Assembly: GCA_038380435.1 (NCBI GenBank) | Contig: JAWZYU010000013.1 | Span: forward strand, 62,212,946 to 62,276,945 | Reading direction: 5' to 3' | DNA from: Ryuthela nishihirai | Lineage: Eukaryota; Arthropoda; Arachnida; Araneae; Heptathelidae | DNA: 64,000 nt | Shown here: in pieces, positions 1 through 13,588 of the stretch | Layout: each line of letters begins with the position of its first letter | Position numbering within the stretch: the first letter of the stretch is position 1 | Program-made: the position numbers and the translations under genes | The notes under the pieces: generated by a model | What the model was told of the DNA's origin: nothing | The model's database searches: none | What the model saw: the letters and a program-made list of their open reading frames with translations, nothing else

Positions 1-1
1 C

Positions 2-145
2 TTCTCCCTGCGGAGACATAAACGTATTCACAAGGGCTATAAGCCTTACACGTATTCTGTTTGTGGACGAGGCTTCAGTGAGAAAGGAAATCTACGTCAT
101 AATGTGATTCGTTTCCATTTTGACACAGACATGTGGATGAACTGA
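2..145 (+). pseudogene. C2H2 zinc-finger protein fragment, last finger and stop
   Basis: The frame starting at base 2 reads the end of one C2H2 finger (H-K-R-I-H followed by a KGYKPY linker resembling the TGEKPY type) and then one further finger, closing at TGA 143-145. C2H2 fingers normally bind DNA in nuclear transcription factors. The last finger is degenerate: the first of the two cysteines is tyrosine (Y-T-Y-S-V-C-G, where family members have Y-x-C-x-x-C-G), and the first histidine is shifted (LRHN rather than LRxH). The remainder of the gene lies upstream of the window. Gypsy-derived sequence begins about 140 bp downstream. It may be the end of a decayed gene or a finger captured beside a retrotransposon. 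Confidence 0.6.
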
Positions 146-284
146 GGAAACACGTGAGAATGAAATGTGCTTTTTATCGCCAGAAGCAAAACAAAAGCAA
201 TAAACTCGTCACCTTCCTAAAGAAGACAGCCGTCCGTATTTTAAATACAGTGGAACAAAATACGTGTTCACCTACTGCTGTAGA

Positions 285-617
285 GAAAACAAATCCACAT
301 AGGAAGAAGCTTTCACCGAGACTTCAGAGACCTTGGGGAGATCCTGATACAGTAGTTAACATGATTAACGACGTGATGTATCGCATTCGTCGACGTCCAA
401 CTACTCCATATGGAAAGAGGAGACTTTCACTGAGACTTTTGGAGGTCCTTACACAGTAGTTAACAGGATTAACGACGTGATGTATCGCATTCGTCGACGT
501 TCAACTACAAAGTGCAAGGTGGTTCCCATGGATCGTTTGGCCCCGTTTCATCGAACAACTGAAGATACTTCGGAATCCAGAATTGTTCGGGACGAACAAG
601 ACCTAAGGAGGGGGCAG
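285..617 (+). pseudogene. Gypsy-like LTR retrotransposon pol, integrase C-terminal tail
   Basis: In successive frames this encodes the C-terminal tail typical of Ty3/Gypsy integrases: KKLSPRLQRPWG, then VNMINDVMYRIRRR, then KVVPMDRLAPFH, ending a few residues before a polypurine tract (AAGGAGGGGG, 605-614). The chromodomain-proximal integrase tail helps target and insert cDNA. The frame is broken because an internal segment is tandemly duplicated (305-402 and 419-507), so YRIRRR occurs twice, once in each unit. Only the extreme 3' end of the element is present; the rest of pol, gag and the 5' LTR are absent. It directly abuts the LTR at 618, the expected order PPT then LTR. Confidence 0.7.
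305..507 (+). repeat. Direct tandem duplication inside Gypsy pol tail
   Basis: Two copies of about 90-98 bp share the blocks ACAGTAGTTAACA and GATTAACGACGTGATG and continue to TCAACTAC; they differ by scattered substitutions. The duplication breaks the pol frame. Confidence 0.75.
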
Positions 618-1168
618 TGTTACGACAGATGAACGAGCAACAGTGACTTCACGAATTAGCGTGACTGGAGCCCTCGTGTGTGCTTCTGCGTGAGATTCAA
701 TTAGCCAACGATTTGGAACTTAGAACGATTTAGAAGAATGAAAATATAGCAGTGAAGTGTGTTAAGGTGGTGAGATCTGAAAAGGATATTTACATGGTCT
801 GAGTCTGTGCGCGATAAATAAAAGTCAAGAAGTATCTTGTATTGGTGTGTGCACGGACGGTAGTTATGTTTTGCTAGAGGATACTTCTAGTGATCTAACA
901 AGAAGAAGGATTCTTTATACCTGGTATATAAGGTATTCAAGAGACACGACAGACAGTATAGAGGTAATAGTTCAGTAGTATAGACAGAGCTGTGTTGTGT
1001 ACTCTGTGCAGGAATGTTAATGACTTTTGCATGTTAGTAGTCGATTCGTTTATGAAAAACTTCATCCATATTTTCTTTGTAACAATTTGCATTGTATTAC
1101 ATTTGGTTTTAAAATATAGTTATTATTACTCACGTCCAGTGCATATCCGTATTTTGTAATTCGCAACA
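618..1168 (+). mobile_element. 3' (or solo) LTR of a Gypsy-like retrotransposon
   Basis: The 551-bp segment starts TGTTACGAC and ends TTCGCAACA, giving the TG...CA ends with short inverted termini (TGTTrCGA) expected of an LTR. A polypurine tract (605-614) and the end of pol lie immediately upstream. Internal promoter or poly(A)-like signals include ATAAATAAAA near 814 and TATATAAG near 924. No second LTR is in the window, so this may be the 3' LTR of an element truncated or recombined on its left side, where a zinc-finger fragment now sits. No target-site duplication can be verified. Confidence 0.75.
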
Positions 1169-1960
1169 ATATATATTTACAAATATCTGTCTCCTAATTG
1201 GGTACGAAATTGGAAGCGAAAGGGTTTACTTTAAGGACTTCATTTCATCTTCTTGTGACATTGGACAGATTTGGCAGTGAAAAACCTAAATGGCGTCTGA
1301 GTGAGACTCCTACACTGGACTTCTGCCTAAATTTTATTTTCCTGTATAATAATGTCCGACCCGCCTTTTCGAGGTGTAGGCCGTTAGTACATTTTAAAAG
1401 TATTATTCTCTTTTGGAAAGGAACAGAAAGGGAGGACTGCCAGTTCAGTATGGCCTACTGATATGGTCATCTATAGCCACTTTTTTCTTTTTTTTTCAAT
1501 CCTGCTGAGGAGTGGTCAACTTCACAGGGTCCTAGTACTGACCATTTATACCTACTAGACTGGAATTGTTTATGGATTTGAGCTTGATTATGGTTTCTGG
1601 ACTTGCTGCACTGGTGGGCCTCTGCTGAGGGAGAATCTGCTGCTGTGTTATCTGTTTGCTTCTCGGTTGTCAGCCATAAGTGAACAGAGGCATGGGATAC
1701 CTTGTATCAGTTGGTGGATAATCCTAATCAGAAGCCATCGCAGGTACTTTAACCTCACTTAGCTAGTTGGGCATCGTCAAGCCTAGACTGGAATAATGTG
1801 TCTCAGGCAGGCCATATGGCTCTTGAAAAAGTCCACTTGAAAAGGTTTTGCCTGAAGTTCCGACCAGCATTGGTGACTTCAGCCTTTAGCGGAGGAAGAA
1901 CAGATCTTTTCCTCATGCCTGCGATCAGGGGGTTGTTTGATATTGTTGGCCCCTACCTAT

Positions 1961-3758
<1,798 letters not shown>

Positions 3759-3761
<3 letters not shown>

Positions 3762-5432
3762 AGCAGCCATGGGGTACGGAGGTCCAACCAGACCACGCAG
3801 TTTAATTCTCCAAGCATATCTGTCCTGAGCTACATCTGCTGCATCCGGCCACTGAACACCAATTTTAACAAGGTCCTGTTTGACATTGTCTGCCCACCGC
3901 ATTCTAGGTCTCCCCCTCCTTCTGAGGCCTCTAGGCACACTGTTCATAACCCTATTCGCCAATCTATAATTATCCATACGGGCAACATGGCCAAACCAGC
4001 GGAGTCTCTCTCTGCACAATATGCTGCTTAAAGGAGGTTGCAGACTCCTTTGCCTAACCTCATCATTAGTTACAAAGTTGAACCACCTAATGCCCAAGAT
4101 ACTGCGTAAGCATCTGGAATCAAAAGCATCTAGTTTTCTGTTATCTTGTTTACACAGTGTCCAAGTTTCACTACCATAACTAACCCTATAACGAACCAAA
4201 CTATTATACAGTCTAATTTTAGTCTTTAGGTGTATACGGATATTTCTCCACAATTTCCATAGATTCTTAAAAGTCCCGGCAGCAATACCTATTCGTCTGT
4301 TAATCTCATGCCGCACATCACCAGTATCAGTTACATAGCTCCCACGGTAATTAAACTGTGACACCTGCTCAAGACTGCAACCATTCAGATTAACTGAATC
4401 ACAACCTGCCTGACCAATTTTCATCACTTTCGTTTTCTCTCTGTTTATAACCAAACCTACTCTACTACCAGTCTCATCAACAGCTCGAATGAAAGAGTTC
4501 ATCTCATCAACATCATTTGCCAAAAGGGCTAAATCATCAGCATAATCTAAATCAGAAAGTTTCGTATCTCCAGCCCATTTAAGGCCAAAATCTTTCCCTC
4601 GAAGTGAATTTCGCATAACATAATCAACAACCAAACTAAAGAGAAAAGGAGACAAAATGCACCCTTGTCGAACACCAGACGTAATGCTAAACCAATTGCT
4701 ATAAGACTTACCAACTCTCACACATGACTCATTGTTATTATAGAGAGCTTTCATTATGTTAACTAACTTGTCTGGTATACCATATGATTTCACAATCAAC
4801 CACAAATTATGACGATCAACAGAGACGAAAGCCTTTTTGAAATCAACAAAGCTAGCAACCAAAGGTTTCTGAAACTCTAAACATTTCTCAAGAATCTGCC
4901 TAAGTGAAAATATCTGATCCACACATCCCCTACCACTTCTGAATCCACATTGCTCATCACGCAATTGCCTGTCAACCAGATTCTTAATTTTATTAAGCAC
5001 AATCATGGAAAGAACTTTACCAGGAACAGAAAGTAGACTGATACCCCTATAGTTATCACAAGAACTGCGATCCCTTTTTTTGAAAATAGGGATAATAATA
5101 GCTCTGGTAAAATCTTTAGGAACCATGCCTTTATCATAAAAGTTATTCAAAATTTCAGTCATCCAAGTGGTAGCCAAATCATTCCCAGCTCTGAGCATTT
5201 CTGTAGTAATTTCATCTACCCCTGGGGATTTATGAAGTTTAAGTTTAGAGATAGCCAAACTAACTTCAGATTGTGTTATAGGGCCAACATTAAAGCTGCT
5301 AATGCATCTATCATCATTACAAACAATGGGAGTAGAACTAACCACATTGTTTAGAACAACACTGAAATGCTCAGCCCACCTAGCCATGACAGAATCCTCA
5401 CCTTCTATAACCTTACCTTGTTTATCCTTCAA
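3759..5432 (-). CDS. Reverse transcriptase of RTE-like LINE B, best-preserved ORF (557 codons)
   Basis: An uninterrupted 557-residue frame. In order: linker and RT0 region (KLKLHKSPGVDEITTEMLRA, residues 64-83), FKKRDRSSCDNYRGISLLS (117-135), EQCGFRSGRGCVDQIFSLRQ (160-179), motif A from V196 (VDFKKAFVSVD; the first aspartate is kept, the second is valine where other copies have AFDSVD), motif B SGVRQGCILSPF (252-263), motif C YADD (297-300), REKTKVMKIG, then the family's C-terminal SLLCRERLRWFGHVARM-type block and GRPRMRWADNVKQDL. It ends PPYPMAA, with the stop formed by TGA of the tail. Upstream, 5436-5954 continues the same protein in another frame, so the chosen methionine is not the original start. 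RNA-templated DNA synthesis at a nicked target is the family role. Confidence 0.85.
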
Positions 5433-5957
5433 TCCCTATATGCCTGTCCGTTTTCTGCCACATAAAACATTAACTATCTGGTACAGCTCTCTGCTGTAAT
5501 GCTGCCTAACTGCTTCCTCAGCTTTGTCAGCCAAGCTATCAAGACAAAGATTTTTATCAGTAGCTAACTGATCCTTTCTACGTTTATTAAGCTCTCTGTA
5601 ATCTTTTCTATTAGGACTAGTAGGGTACTGATTAAGGACATTCCTGCAGTTCCTTATTTTTGAAATAAGCTCAACTGCCTTATCACTTAAATAATTCTGC
5701 CTCCTCTGCTCCTTTTTTCCTAAAAGAGTACTGTTAGTTTCCAAAAAAGCCTGTTTAAAATGGCCCCATTCTTCCTCAACTTCAGTATTAAGCAAACCAT
5801 GACTGTCATAATGACTAAGTGACCTATCATGGTAAGCTTTAGCTATAACTGGGTCGTTCTGAGCTTCAGTATTAAAGGTAAAGTTTTTAACCGTAGCACA
5901 ACACTTTTTAAGTTTAAGTTGCAAGACACTTTTAACAAGGTAATGGTCAGATCTAAT

Positions 5958-7290
5958 ATTATCCCTATTTTCAAAAAAGGTGATCGCAGTCCTTTTGGTA
6001 ACTATAGGGGTATCAGCTTAGTCTCTGTTCCAGGTAAAGTTCTTTCCATGATTGTGCTTAATAGAATTAAGAATCTGGTTAACAATAAATTGCGTGATGA
6101 GCAATGTGGATTCAAAAGTGGTAGGGGATGTGTGGATCAGATATTTTCACTTAGGCAGATTCTTGAGAAATGTTTAGAGTTTCAGAAACCTTTGGTTGCT
6201 GGCTTTGTTGATTTCAAAAAGGCTTTCGACTCTGTTGATCGTCATAATTTGTGGTTGATTGTGAAATCATATGGTATACCAGACAAGTTAGTTAACATAA
6301 TGAAAGCTCTCTATAATAATACTGAGTCGTTTGTGAGAGTTGGTAAGTCTTGTAGCAATTGGTTCAGCATTAGTTCTGGTGTTCGACAAGGGTGCGTTTT
6401 GTCTCCTTTTCTCTTTAGCTTGGTTATTAATTACGTTATTCGAACTTCAAGGGAAAGATTTTGGCCTTAAATGGACTGGAGGTATGAAAATATCTGATTT
6501 AGATTATGCTGATGATTTAGCCCTTTTGGCAAATGATGTTGATGACATGAACTCTTTCATTCGAGCTGTTGATCAGACTGGCAGTCGAGTAGGTTTGGTT
6601 GTAGACAGAGAGAAAACTAAAGTGATGAAAATTGGTCAGGCAAGTTGTGATTCAGTTAATCTGAATGGTTGCAGTCTTGAACAGGTGTCACTGTTTAATT
6701 TCTTTGGGAGCTATGTAACAGATACTGGTGATGTGCGGGATGAGGTTAAACAGACGAATAGGGATTGCTGCCGGAACTTTTAAGAATCTATGGAGATTGT
6801 GGAGAAATAGGCGTATACACCTAAAGACTAAAATTAGACTATAATAGTTTGGTTTTTTCTAGGGTTAGTTATGGTAGTGAAACTTGGACACTGTGTAAAC
6901 AAGATAACAGGAAACTAGCTGCTATTGATTCTATATGCTTACGTTGTATCTTGGTATTAGGTGGTTCAACTTTGTAAGTACTGTTGAGGTTAAGCAAAGG
7001 AGTCTGCAACCTCCTTTAAGCAGCATATATTGTGCAGAGAGAGACTCCTCCGGTTTGGCCATGTTGCCCTACGGATAATTACAGATTGGCGAATAGGGTT
7101 ATGAACAGTGCGTCTAAAGGCATCAGAAAGGGGGGGAGACCTAGAATGCGGTGGGCATACAATGCCAAACAGGACCTTGTTAGAATTGGTGTGCAGTGGC
7201 CAGATGCAGCAGATGTAGCCAGGGCAGATATACTTGGAGAACTAAATTGCACAGTGTGGTTGGACCTCCGTAGCCCATGGCTGCTTGATG
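5958..7290 (+). pseudogene. RTE-like LINE A, RT and C-terminal domain (broken)
   Basis: RT resumes with IIPIFKKGDRS and contains motif 2-3 EQCGFKSGRGCVDQIFSLRQ, motif A VDFKKAFDSVDR, motif B SGVRQGCVLSPFLFSLV, and motif C DLDYADDLALLA in a shifted frame, followed by REKTKVMKIGQ. The frame changes near 6440 (between motifs B and C) and again near 6750 and 6950. The C-terminal arginine-rich GRPRMRWAYNAKQDL block is present. The sequence runs straight into the trinucleotide tail, where TGA units supply the stop in intact relatives. Confidence 0.8.
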
Positions 7291-7331
7291 ACGACGACGA
7301 CGATGATGATGACGACGACGACGACGACGAC

Positions 7332-7373
<42 letters not shown>
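7288..7373. repeat. (GAC/GAT)n: LINE A 3' tail
   Basis: Triplet run beginning right after CCATGGCTGCTTGAT of copy A; GAC units come first, GAT units at the far end. Confidence 0.9.
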
Positions 7374-7513
7374 TGTAAAACTATATTATAAAACAAGCAT
7401 TACATATTCTTCAGAAGTGATTTTTTAAATTTTTTTTCATTTAAATATATTATTTTATCATAAGATACATTTATAGAATTCTGTGAATTTTTGTGTGTTC
7501 AGATATTTTAAAA

Positions 7514-7660
7514 AATCCTCAAGCAGCTGCTTGCCACAGAGACAGGTATCGGTGAGTTTAATAAGCCATAGACAAGATCTGTGAGGAAGCCGCAACCACA
7601 GGGGAAACACAACAGGAATATCCATGCCTTACTTGGGCTCAAACCTAAGTCCCTTTTAAA
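7514..7660 (-). mobile_element. tRNA-derived SINE family 1, partial
   Basis: Minus-strand copy of the SINE whose 3' body contains the hallmark GCAAGCAGCTGCTTGAGG. The body and part of the tRNA-like head are present (GGTTTGAGCCC-like B box), but it breaks off where the mariner-like transposon begins at 7667. Confidence 0.75.
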
Positions 7661-7666
7661 TATATA

Positions 7667-9304
7667 CAGGGTGATTGTAAACTCTTTCTACAAAAAAGAG
7701 GGGTGATAGTACACATGAAGACATATAACTGTTGCAATGGAACCTAGGGTTGCATTCCACTTCTTCCGCCAGAGAAGTGTAAAGTTATTTATCCACGTTA
7801 ATTCTTCAACAGATTTTTATCCACGTTGATCCTTCAACAGCGAAAACAAAGTCACCTTACCAATTTATGAGTTGCTTAATTACAGTCGCGTCAGAGAAAG
7901 ACTCAAAGTAGCTGCTCAAAATGGCGTTCGAGGGCGTTGTTGCACAGCCCACACCGGTGAAGGAAGGACTGTCGCACCCTCTCATAGGCTCCTGGTGTTG
8001 TGGTCTTCTCCGCTGCAACACCGATTCTCGCGACGAGATCTTCCAGGGAGTTCACAGGTGTCTCGTACACAAGTGTTTTCATGTGCCCCCAGAAGAAAAT
8101 GTCTAGTGGAGTCCGGGGAGTGTGGAGGCCAAGCCACAGGTCCACCACGTCCAATCCACCGGCCGGGATATGTTGCATTTAGGAAATATCGGACCTCGAT
8201 TGAAAAGTGTGTTGGGGCCCCCCATCATGCACAAACCACATGTCACTCTGCGTGGTGAGCGGAACACCCTGCAACAGATTGGGAAGCACTTGCTCCAGAA
8301 ACACACGGTATGGTGCACCGGTCAGTCGTTCTGGCAAGCGGTAAGTTCCCACCAGACAATCACGCAGGATACCTGCCCAGATATTGACGCCAAATTTCTG
8401 CTGGTGTTTACGAGGGTCAGTGACGTGCGGATTTCCTTGAGCCCAAACGTGCTGGTAGTGATTGTTGAAAATGCTTTCAAGGGTAAACGTGGCATCATCA
8501 CTAAATAACACTAATGCGGAAATTGCGGATTAACATTGTTCATCTGGAGCATCAACCTAACAAACTCTACCTGGCGGGGCTAGCCATCTTTGTTCAAAGC
8601 TTGGACCTTCTTCACCTGGAAGGGATGCATCGGTGCCTTATGTAGGACATTCCACACCGAGGTTTGACAAACTCCCATTTCGAATGACACCACTCGCGTA
8701 CTTGTGAAAGGAACTTCTGCAAATCGCTGCAAAACACGTTCTTCCATTTCCGGTGTCTGCACACATCGCGAACGTCCAGTATCACTCATTGAGATAGGCA
8801 ATGAGTCAGTTTCACGCACTCTTCGATCAACAGTGGCGAAGGTCGAATGGTAAGGAATACTACGATTTGGAAATCTCTCACGGTGCAATCTTTGTGCTTC
8901 ACGTCCATTACCACCCGCTTGACCGTACATCAGATGCATATCCGCAAATTCCTCGTATGTGTAGTCTTCCACGGACTTCACGAATATGCCATTATGTAAT
9001 ATCATCAACATGTGACGTTATCACGGTAATGTCGATGAATGGGTTCGGCTGCGTTTTTAAATGTTTGTTCTTAATCGTCTACGCACTTCCTCAGCGCACC
9101 TGATTTGAATCTTGTGCTTTTCATGAACCGGTTGTAAATATTTGTGCATGCGTGGCGTTTTTCGAAAGTACTCTTTTCTGGCGGAAAGAGTGGAATGCGA
9201 CCCTTCGTATTCGATTTATTGCAAAAGGATTCATTGCAAAAATTTCACATCTTGATGTGTACTATCACCCCTCTTTTTTGTTGAAAGAGTTTACAATCAC
9301 CATG
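7667..9304 (-). mobile_element. DDxD mariner-like DNA transposon with ~50-bp inverted repeats
   Basis: The ends are inverted repeats: CAGGGTGATTGTAAACTC at 7667 and its near-exact complement CATGGTGATTGTAAACTC at 9304, continuing through AAAGAGGGGTGATAGTACAC on both sides with only a few mismatches. Flanking TA dinucleotides on each side fit the Tc1/mariner superfamily's TA target. Length is about 1.64 kb, and the single transposase gene lies on the minus strand. It sits against a SINE fragment, suggesting insertion in or next to that SINE. Confidence 0.85.
7903..9011 (-). pseudogene. Transposase of DDxD Tc1/mariner-superfamily element (frameshifted)
   Basis: Three consecutive minus-strand frames. 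8580-9011 carries the N-terminal domain (YTYEEFADMHLMYGQAGGNG, then a helix-turn-helix region and QTSVWNVLH). 8179-8511 holds the first catalytic aspartate in LFSDDATFT and the second in WFVHDGGPQH. 7903-8178 holds the third in TPLDIFFWGHMKTLVYETPV, where the family has RSPDLTPLDFFLWG. All three acidic positions are aspartates, the DDxD arrangement. Frameshifts lie at about 8180 and between 8512 and 8580, so the protein is not made as one chain. The transposase of this superfamily cuts and pastes the element at TA sites. Confidence 0.85.
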
Positions 9305-9865
9305 TATAATACACTAAATATATTTAAATACAATTATTTCGTGGTAAAATATTTGCATTTTCTTAGGCGCCCAAGTGCATTACTGGCTTAATGAAACCCA
9401 ACTAGAAGTGGTAGAGCTCTGCAAATTGGCAACTTTGAGTAATCCGGGTGGTAGATCTCGGGATAAAAAGCGAAACTTGACCTTAGGATATGTCTATTCT
9501 TCAAGGTCAAGTAAAGATCAGGTAATAGTCAAATTCTTGATCTACATATGCTAAAAAACGTGAAAATTATTGCTTATGAGTACTTCGAGTAGATCTGAGT
9601 AATATATCGAAATTTTGAATCCAATGAATCCTCCTAGGTAATAGGTCAAATTCAATGTACTGGTGTTAGAGAGATCTGCATTCGTGCATTAGAAATATTT
9701 TTGGTTAAAGGTAAAAAAAATGGTTAGAGTTTTCAAATCCGGTATCGCATTCGACTTCAAATGCTAATCGTAGTAATTGTCGAGAAATCTAAAGAAATCG
9801 AATACGAAACGCTGAATGAATAACGTTAAAGAATTACTCATCTTTTGGAATCGTTCTTCTTAACT
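9305..9865. other. No gene or repeat recognised
   Basis: AT-rich sequence without a credible ORF, splice-bounded exon or repeat match to other parts of the window. Confidence 0.5.
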
Positions 9866-10428
9866 AAAACAGAGAAATTTAAGGAAAAACAAACAAGACA
9901 ACTGGTGTCGAATACCGATCTGAAACTGTGTTTTGGTATTTCCTTTCTTCTTGAGAGTGTGAAAAATATCGAATTTACTGAGACGGACCTGCATGTATAT
10001 GAAATGATGCATAATTATTGAAGTCATTTCCTCTGTTTCTTTCGAACCTGCTAGGGTTTGAGCACACTTCATTTATGTCAAAAATGTTTCAAAAGATAAA
10101 TTACAGTGTTCTTTTTATTTCAATGCTAAAAAGTAACTGCGAATCGCTGGATAATATAATCCATTTACCTTTATCGAATAAAAATATTTTCTATTAAAAT
10201 CACAGGCATTTGTATGCCAATAATATTTCTATTCAGGATTTAAAGTCCGTTATTTTGCAAGCAGCAGCCATAAAAATATCGATCCATCATTTCACATATA
10301 CACAGGTCATTTGAAATAAATTCCAGACCTTTCACACTCTCAAGAAGAAAGGAAATAGCAAAACAAAATTGCAGATCGATATTCAACATCACTTGTCTTG
10401 TCTCTTTTTCCTTAAATGAATAGAGTAG
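9866..10428. mobile_element. MITE-like element with ~100-bp imperfect inverted repeats
   Basis: The left arm (about 9866-9965, including TCCTTTCTTCTTGAGAGTGT) recurs in reverse complement at about 10328-10428 (ACACTCTCAAGAAGAAAGGA). The arms share most bases over about 100 bp and enclose about 360 bp of non-coding AT-rich DNA. There is no transposase. Long terminal inverted repeats around a short non-coding core are typical of non-autonomous DNA transposons; superfamily is not determined and no target duplication could be fixed. Confidence 0.65.
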
Positions 10429-11947
10429 AATGTCTCAAAAATGTCATTTTGCGGTTGCTATTTTCTTGATTGTTATCACTTTGTGGTGGAGGATGCAGAT
10501 ATAAACATATCCGAAGATATCAATATATAAACCAAATATTGCAAATTTGCAACTTAGTTCAATAAGTCTAATTTTTTCCGTTAACTCTTTATTTACTTTT
10601 CATTTACATATACAGAGTTGATCATAGCAAGCTCTAAAAGCGTGAGTGTAAAACCAAATGCTACAATTATACTCCTTACAAATAGCACATACAGTTAATA
10701 GAGAAAATAGAAGAAATATTAGATTTTATTTTCGTTGGTTCGGCAGGTACTTGAGCGATTGATACCATATTTCGTGTGATGGTCCCGTTTAGTTCTAGCC
10801 CAGTTGGATTAACCGATTAGGTACCTAGCTGGCGTGGGTCGGGAGTACATCCTGTAAAATTATCCGAAATTTCTGGGGCAGCTGCTTTCGCGTACTTTGT
10901 GAGAGGAGCAATACATTGTGAATAGTACGTTAACGGTGGAAAGTTGTGAACGAAGTAAGGGAGCAGTTATCAATGGACATCCAACGCCAGTTTGGATGGA
11001 TTAAAATAGTTCATTCATAAAACCTTTATGCCGTGCTCAAAAATTCTGAAATATATGAAGCTGCAGTTGGAGCGTTCAGTAAAATGATGTAACTGAGTTT
11101 GTATTTAAACATCAATTTTGAATTACCTCACGGAAACTTATAAGATTAAAGATAAAATATCTCTTACTATTATCGAATTAATACTAAGTGAACGAAAACA
11201 ACGGAACGTTCCGAAATTCATTGTGTGGTGCATTCAAATGATTGAATACTAGTTCTAAAATTAAAAAAAAATATATATATATGTAGCGAAAATATTTCAA
11301 CTGTTAGAAATTTGATAGAGAAACTGAAGCATATGAAATAAAAAAAAAAAACTGAAAAACAACAGAGCCGCTTTAAACAGCAGAAAGTTATACTTGAAAA
11401 TTTCCTAATTCGTAATCTAATATTACCCCACTAGTAAACAAAGATTTTAATTAGATCCTAATCACGGCTGGAAATTTGAAGGAACGGCGGGTTTATGCCT
11501 TTCCTCAGTTATTCTATTTTTTTTTAATTAAGTATACTTAATGACAGTAAATAGATTCACCGTATGTATCTCCATTCCTTTATAACATTTGTAGTCATAA
11601 TTTCTGGTATTTTGAACAGGTGTTTTATATATTGCTCAACGCTGCCGTATCAACTAGGGGGTGTTTTCTCAACTGATCTTGGAACATTTGCCTAGTTCTG
11701 AAACACATTTCCACCTCTGATCTTAATGTTAATGTATTTGACTTTGACAAGAAAATAGATCTGATATATAATTACAGTCAATGTAATTGTGTATCGTAAC
11801 ATCATATATGAATTAATCGGGAAATGGAATGCGCGTTTTCAAAAGCGCTTATTATTGTCTCTTTTCAAATAAGAATTTTGTAAGGAGGAAATTTTAACTA
11901 ATGGGTGATTTGGAAACTGCGAAGGACAATACTTTATTATTATCTAT
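10429..11947. other. No gene recognised
   Basis: About 1.5 kb of AT-rich DNA with short homopolymer and TA runs (for example around 11262-11282 and 11340-11352). I see no coding, RNA or clear repeat signal. Confidence 0.5.
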
Positions 11948-12034
11948 AGATCTCAGACCTTCTACTATGGCATATAAACTGACAGGCTCCTGTCAGACCT
12001 CTGTGGCAAGCAGCTGCTTGAGGGGGTATTTTTA
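11948..12034 (+). mobile_element. SINE family 1, 5'-truncated copy
   Basis: Contains only the 3' body: CTGACAGGCTCCTGTCAGAC, CTCTGTGG, GCAAGCAGCTGCTTGAGGGG and the T/A-rich end. The tRNA-like head is missing. Confidence 0.75.
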
Positions 12035-12522
12035 TAGAGCCTATAAAATAGAAGAAACACATTTTTTCATTTATCTCTTAAAGCAAAAAATATTTGAATG
12101 TCTATAGAAGAAGGAGACAACGAAAATATTAAAATAACCAGTTTTAAAAACAAAAATCATGTAGATATGTTCATGTTTTGTTTATAAAGTCTTAATATAA
12201 GGTGTATTGATTTCTTCGAGGAATTCATTTGCATGTACAGGTGGAATTTTTCCGTACATAGTTATTATTAAACCATTTATTATACACTGGCGGAAATTGA
12301 AAAAAGAACACCCAGGAGAAATTCCTTTGTGGACGTCATATTATAATACATTAATAGTTAAAGGCAGCAGAAACCGTGATCCAAGAATTGAATCGAAGAT
12401 TGAAAGTCATTGGATGAAATGATGAGGTCACTGAGGATGACAACATGCAAATATACGCAGCGCGTGTTTAAGGACTAGAGTTTGAAGAAACAAGTTATCC
12501 GTCTTGTGTCGCACTATTATCA

Positions 12523-12612
12523 TATTATAATGGTAACTATTTACATATTATAATATGTAAATACATATTATAATATGTAAATAGTTACGATTATATCCAT
12601 ATTATAATAGAA
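12523..12612. repeat. AT-rich palindrome within the Tc1-like element
   Basis: CATATTATAATATG-type units occur three times. GTAACTATTTACATATTATA is mirrored by TATAATATGTAAATAGTTAC about a unit further on, so this segment could fold into a long hairpin. It lies between the left inverted repeat and the transposase and could be a small insertion. Confidence 0.7.
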
Positions 12613-12616
12613 ATCG

Positions 12617-13588
12617 TTGCCTGATATTTTTTCTGAATTGTGTAATCAACCATACTGTTCGAATATTTATTTGAGCGACTGTACGATGGTGGCGTTAATG
12701 GTCAGAAGAGCATTCGCACACTCGCAGACATGGTTCTGGGCAACACATAGTTACGGATGCATGAGAGGATCGGCATATCAGCAGGGCAGCAGTGGCAGAG
12801 CGGAGGGCTACGGCGTCTCAAATTCAATCCTTGGTCGTACCAAGGTGTCTACAAGAATGACACGTAATCGTCTTTTGGAAGCAGGACTGCGGGCACGTGT
12901 ACCGCTGGCATAGTTACCACTGTCACCTCGTCAGTATCTAGCATGTTTGCAATGGTGTCCAGAACGAGTTCATTGGAGGGAAGAATGACAGTCTGTGGTC
13001 TTCAGTGATGAAAGCCGATTCTGCTTAGGAGCGTCTGATGGTTGTTTACGGGTCCGAAGGCGAAAAGGTGAACTGTTTCTTCCGTCGTGCGTCCGCCAAC
13101 GACATACAGGTCCCACGCCAAGCATCATGATGTGGGGAGCGATTAGGTATCACTCTCGTATGTGTCTGCTGTTTCTACAGGGTATACTGAATAGGAATAC
13201 GTATGTCAGTCACATCGCACAGCCGGGCGTCCTGCCATATTCGCGTTTAATCTCAAATGCGATATTCCAGCAGATAACGCCCGTCCACACTCCGACCGAG
13301 CAACTCAATATGCCCTTCAGGCAGTATACGAACTCCCTTGGCCAGCCCTCTCTCCAGACTTGTCTCCAATCGAGCATGTCTGGGACTGGATCGGACAAAG
13401 TCTCTTCCGCGAACCACTGTAGGCAACCACCATCGCTGAATTATGCGTCCAATTTGAAAGCGCTTGGAATGGTATCCCCCAGCGTGATATTCAGCATTTC
13501 TACGACCGCTGGCATGCCAGACTGGAAGCTTGATTGCTGCTCGAGGAGGTTCAACACCTTATTAAAATGTGCCTTCTGTAAAATGTAA
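12617..13588 (+). pseudogene. Tc1-like transposase (Tcb1 type), with stops and frameshifts
   Basis: The DNA-binding region is weakly readable (RMTRNRLLEAGLRARVPLA), followed by an in-frame stop at 12911, PLSPRQYLACLQWCPERVHW, a second stop at about 12986, then VVFSDESRFCLG with the first catalytic aspartate and SIMMWGAI. The frame then shifts: the second aspartate is in DNARPHS (about 13276) and the glutamate in SPDLSPIEHVWDWIG (about 13357), both read in a different frame from the first motif. The DD34E signature is therefore complete but spread over frames; no active enzyme is possible from this copy. Its role in the family is TA-targeted cut-and-paste transposition. Confidence 0.88.

Noticed and set aside
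7872..8508. Plus-strand frames over the mariner-like transposase
   Set aside because: Opposite strand carries the catalytic motifs; plus-strand frames have none.
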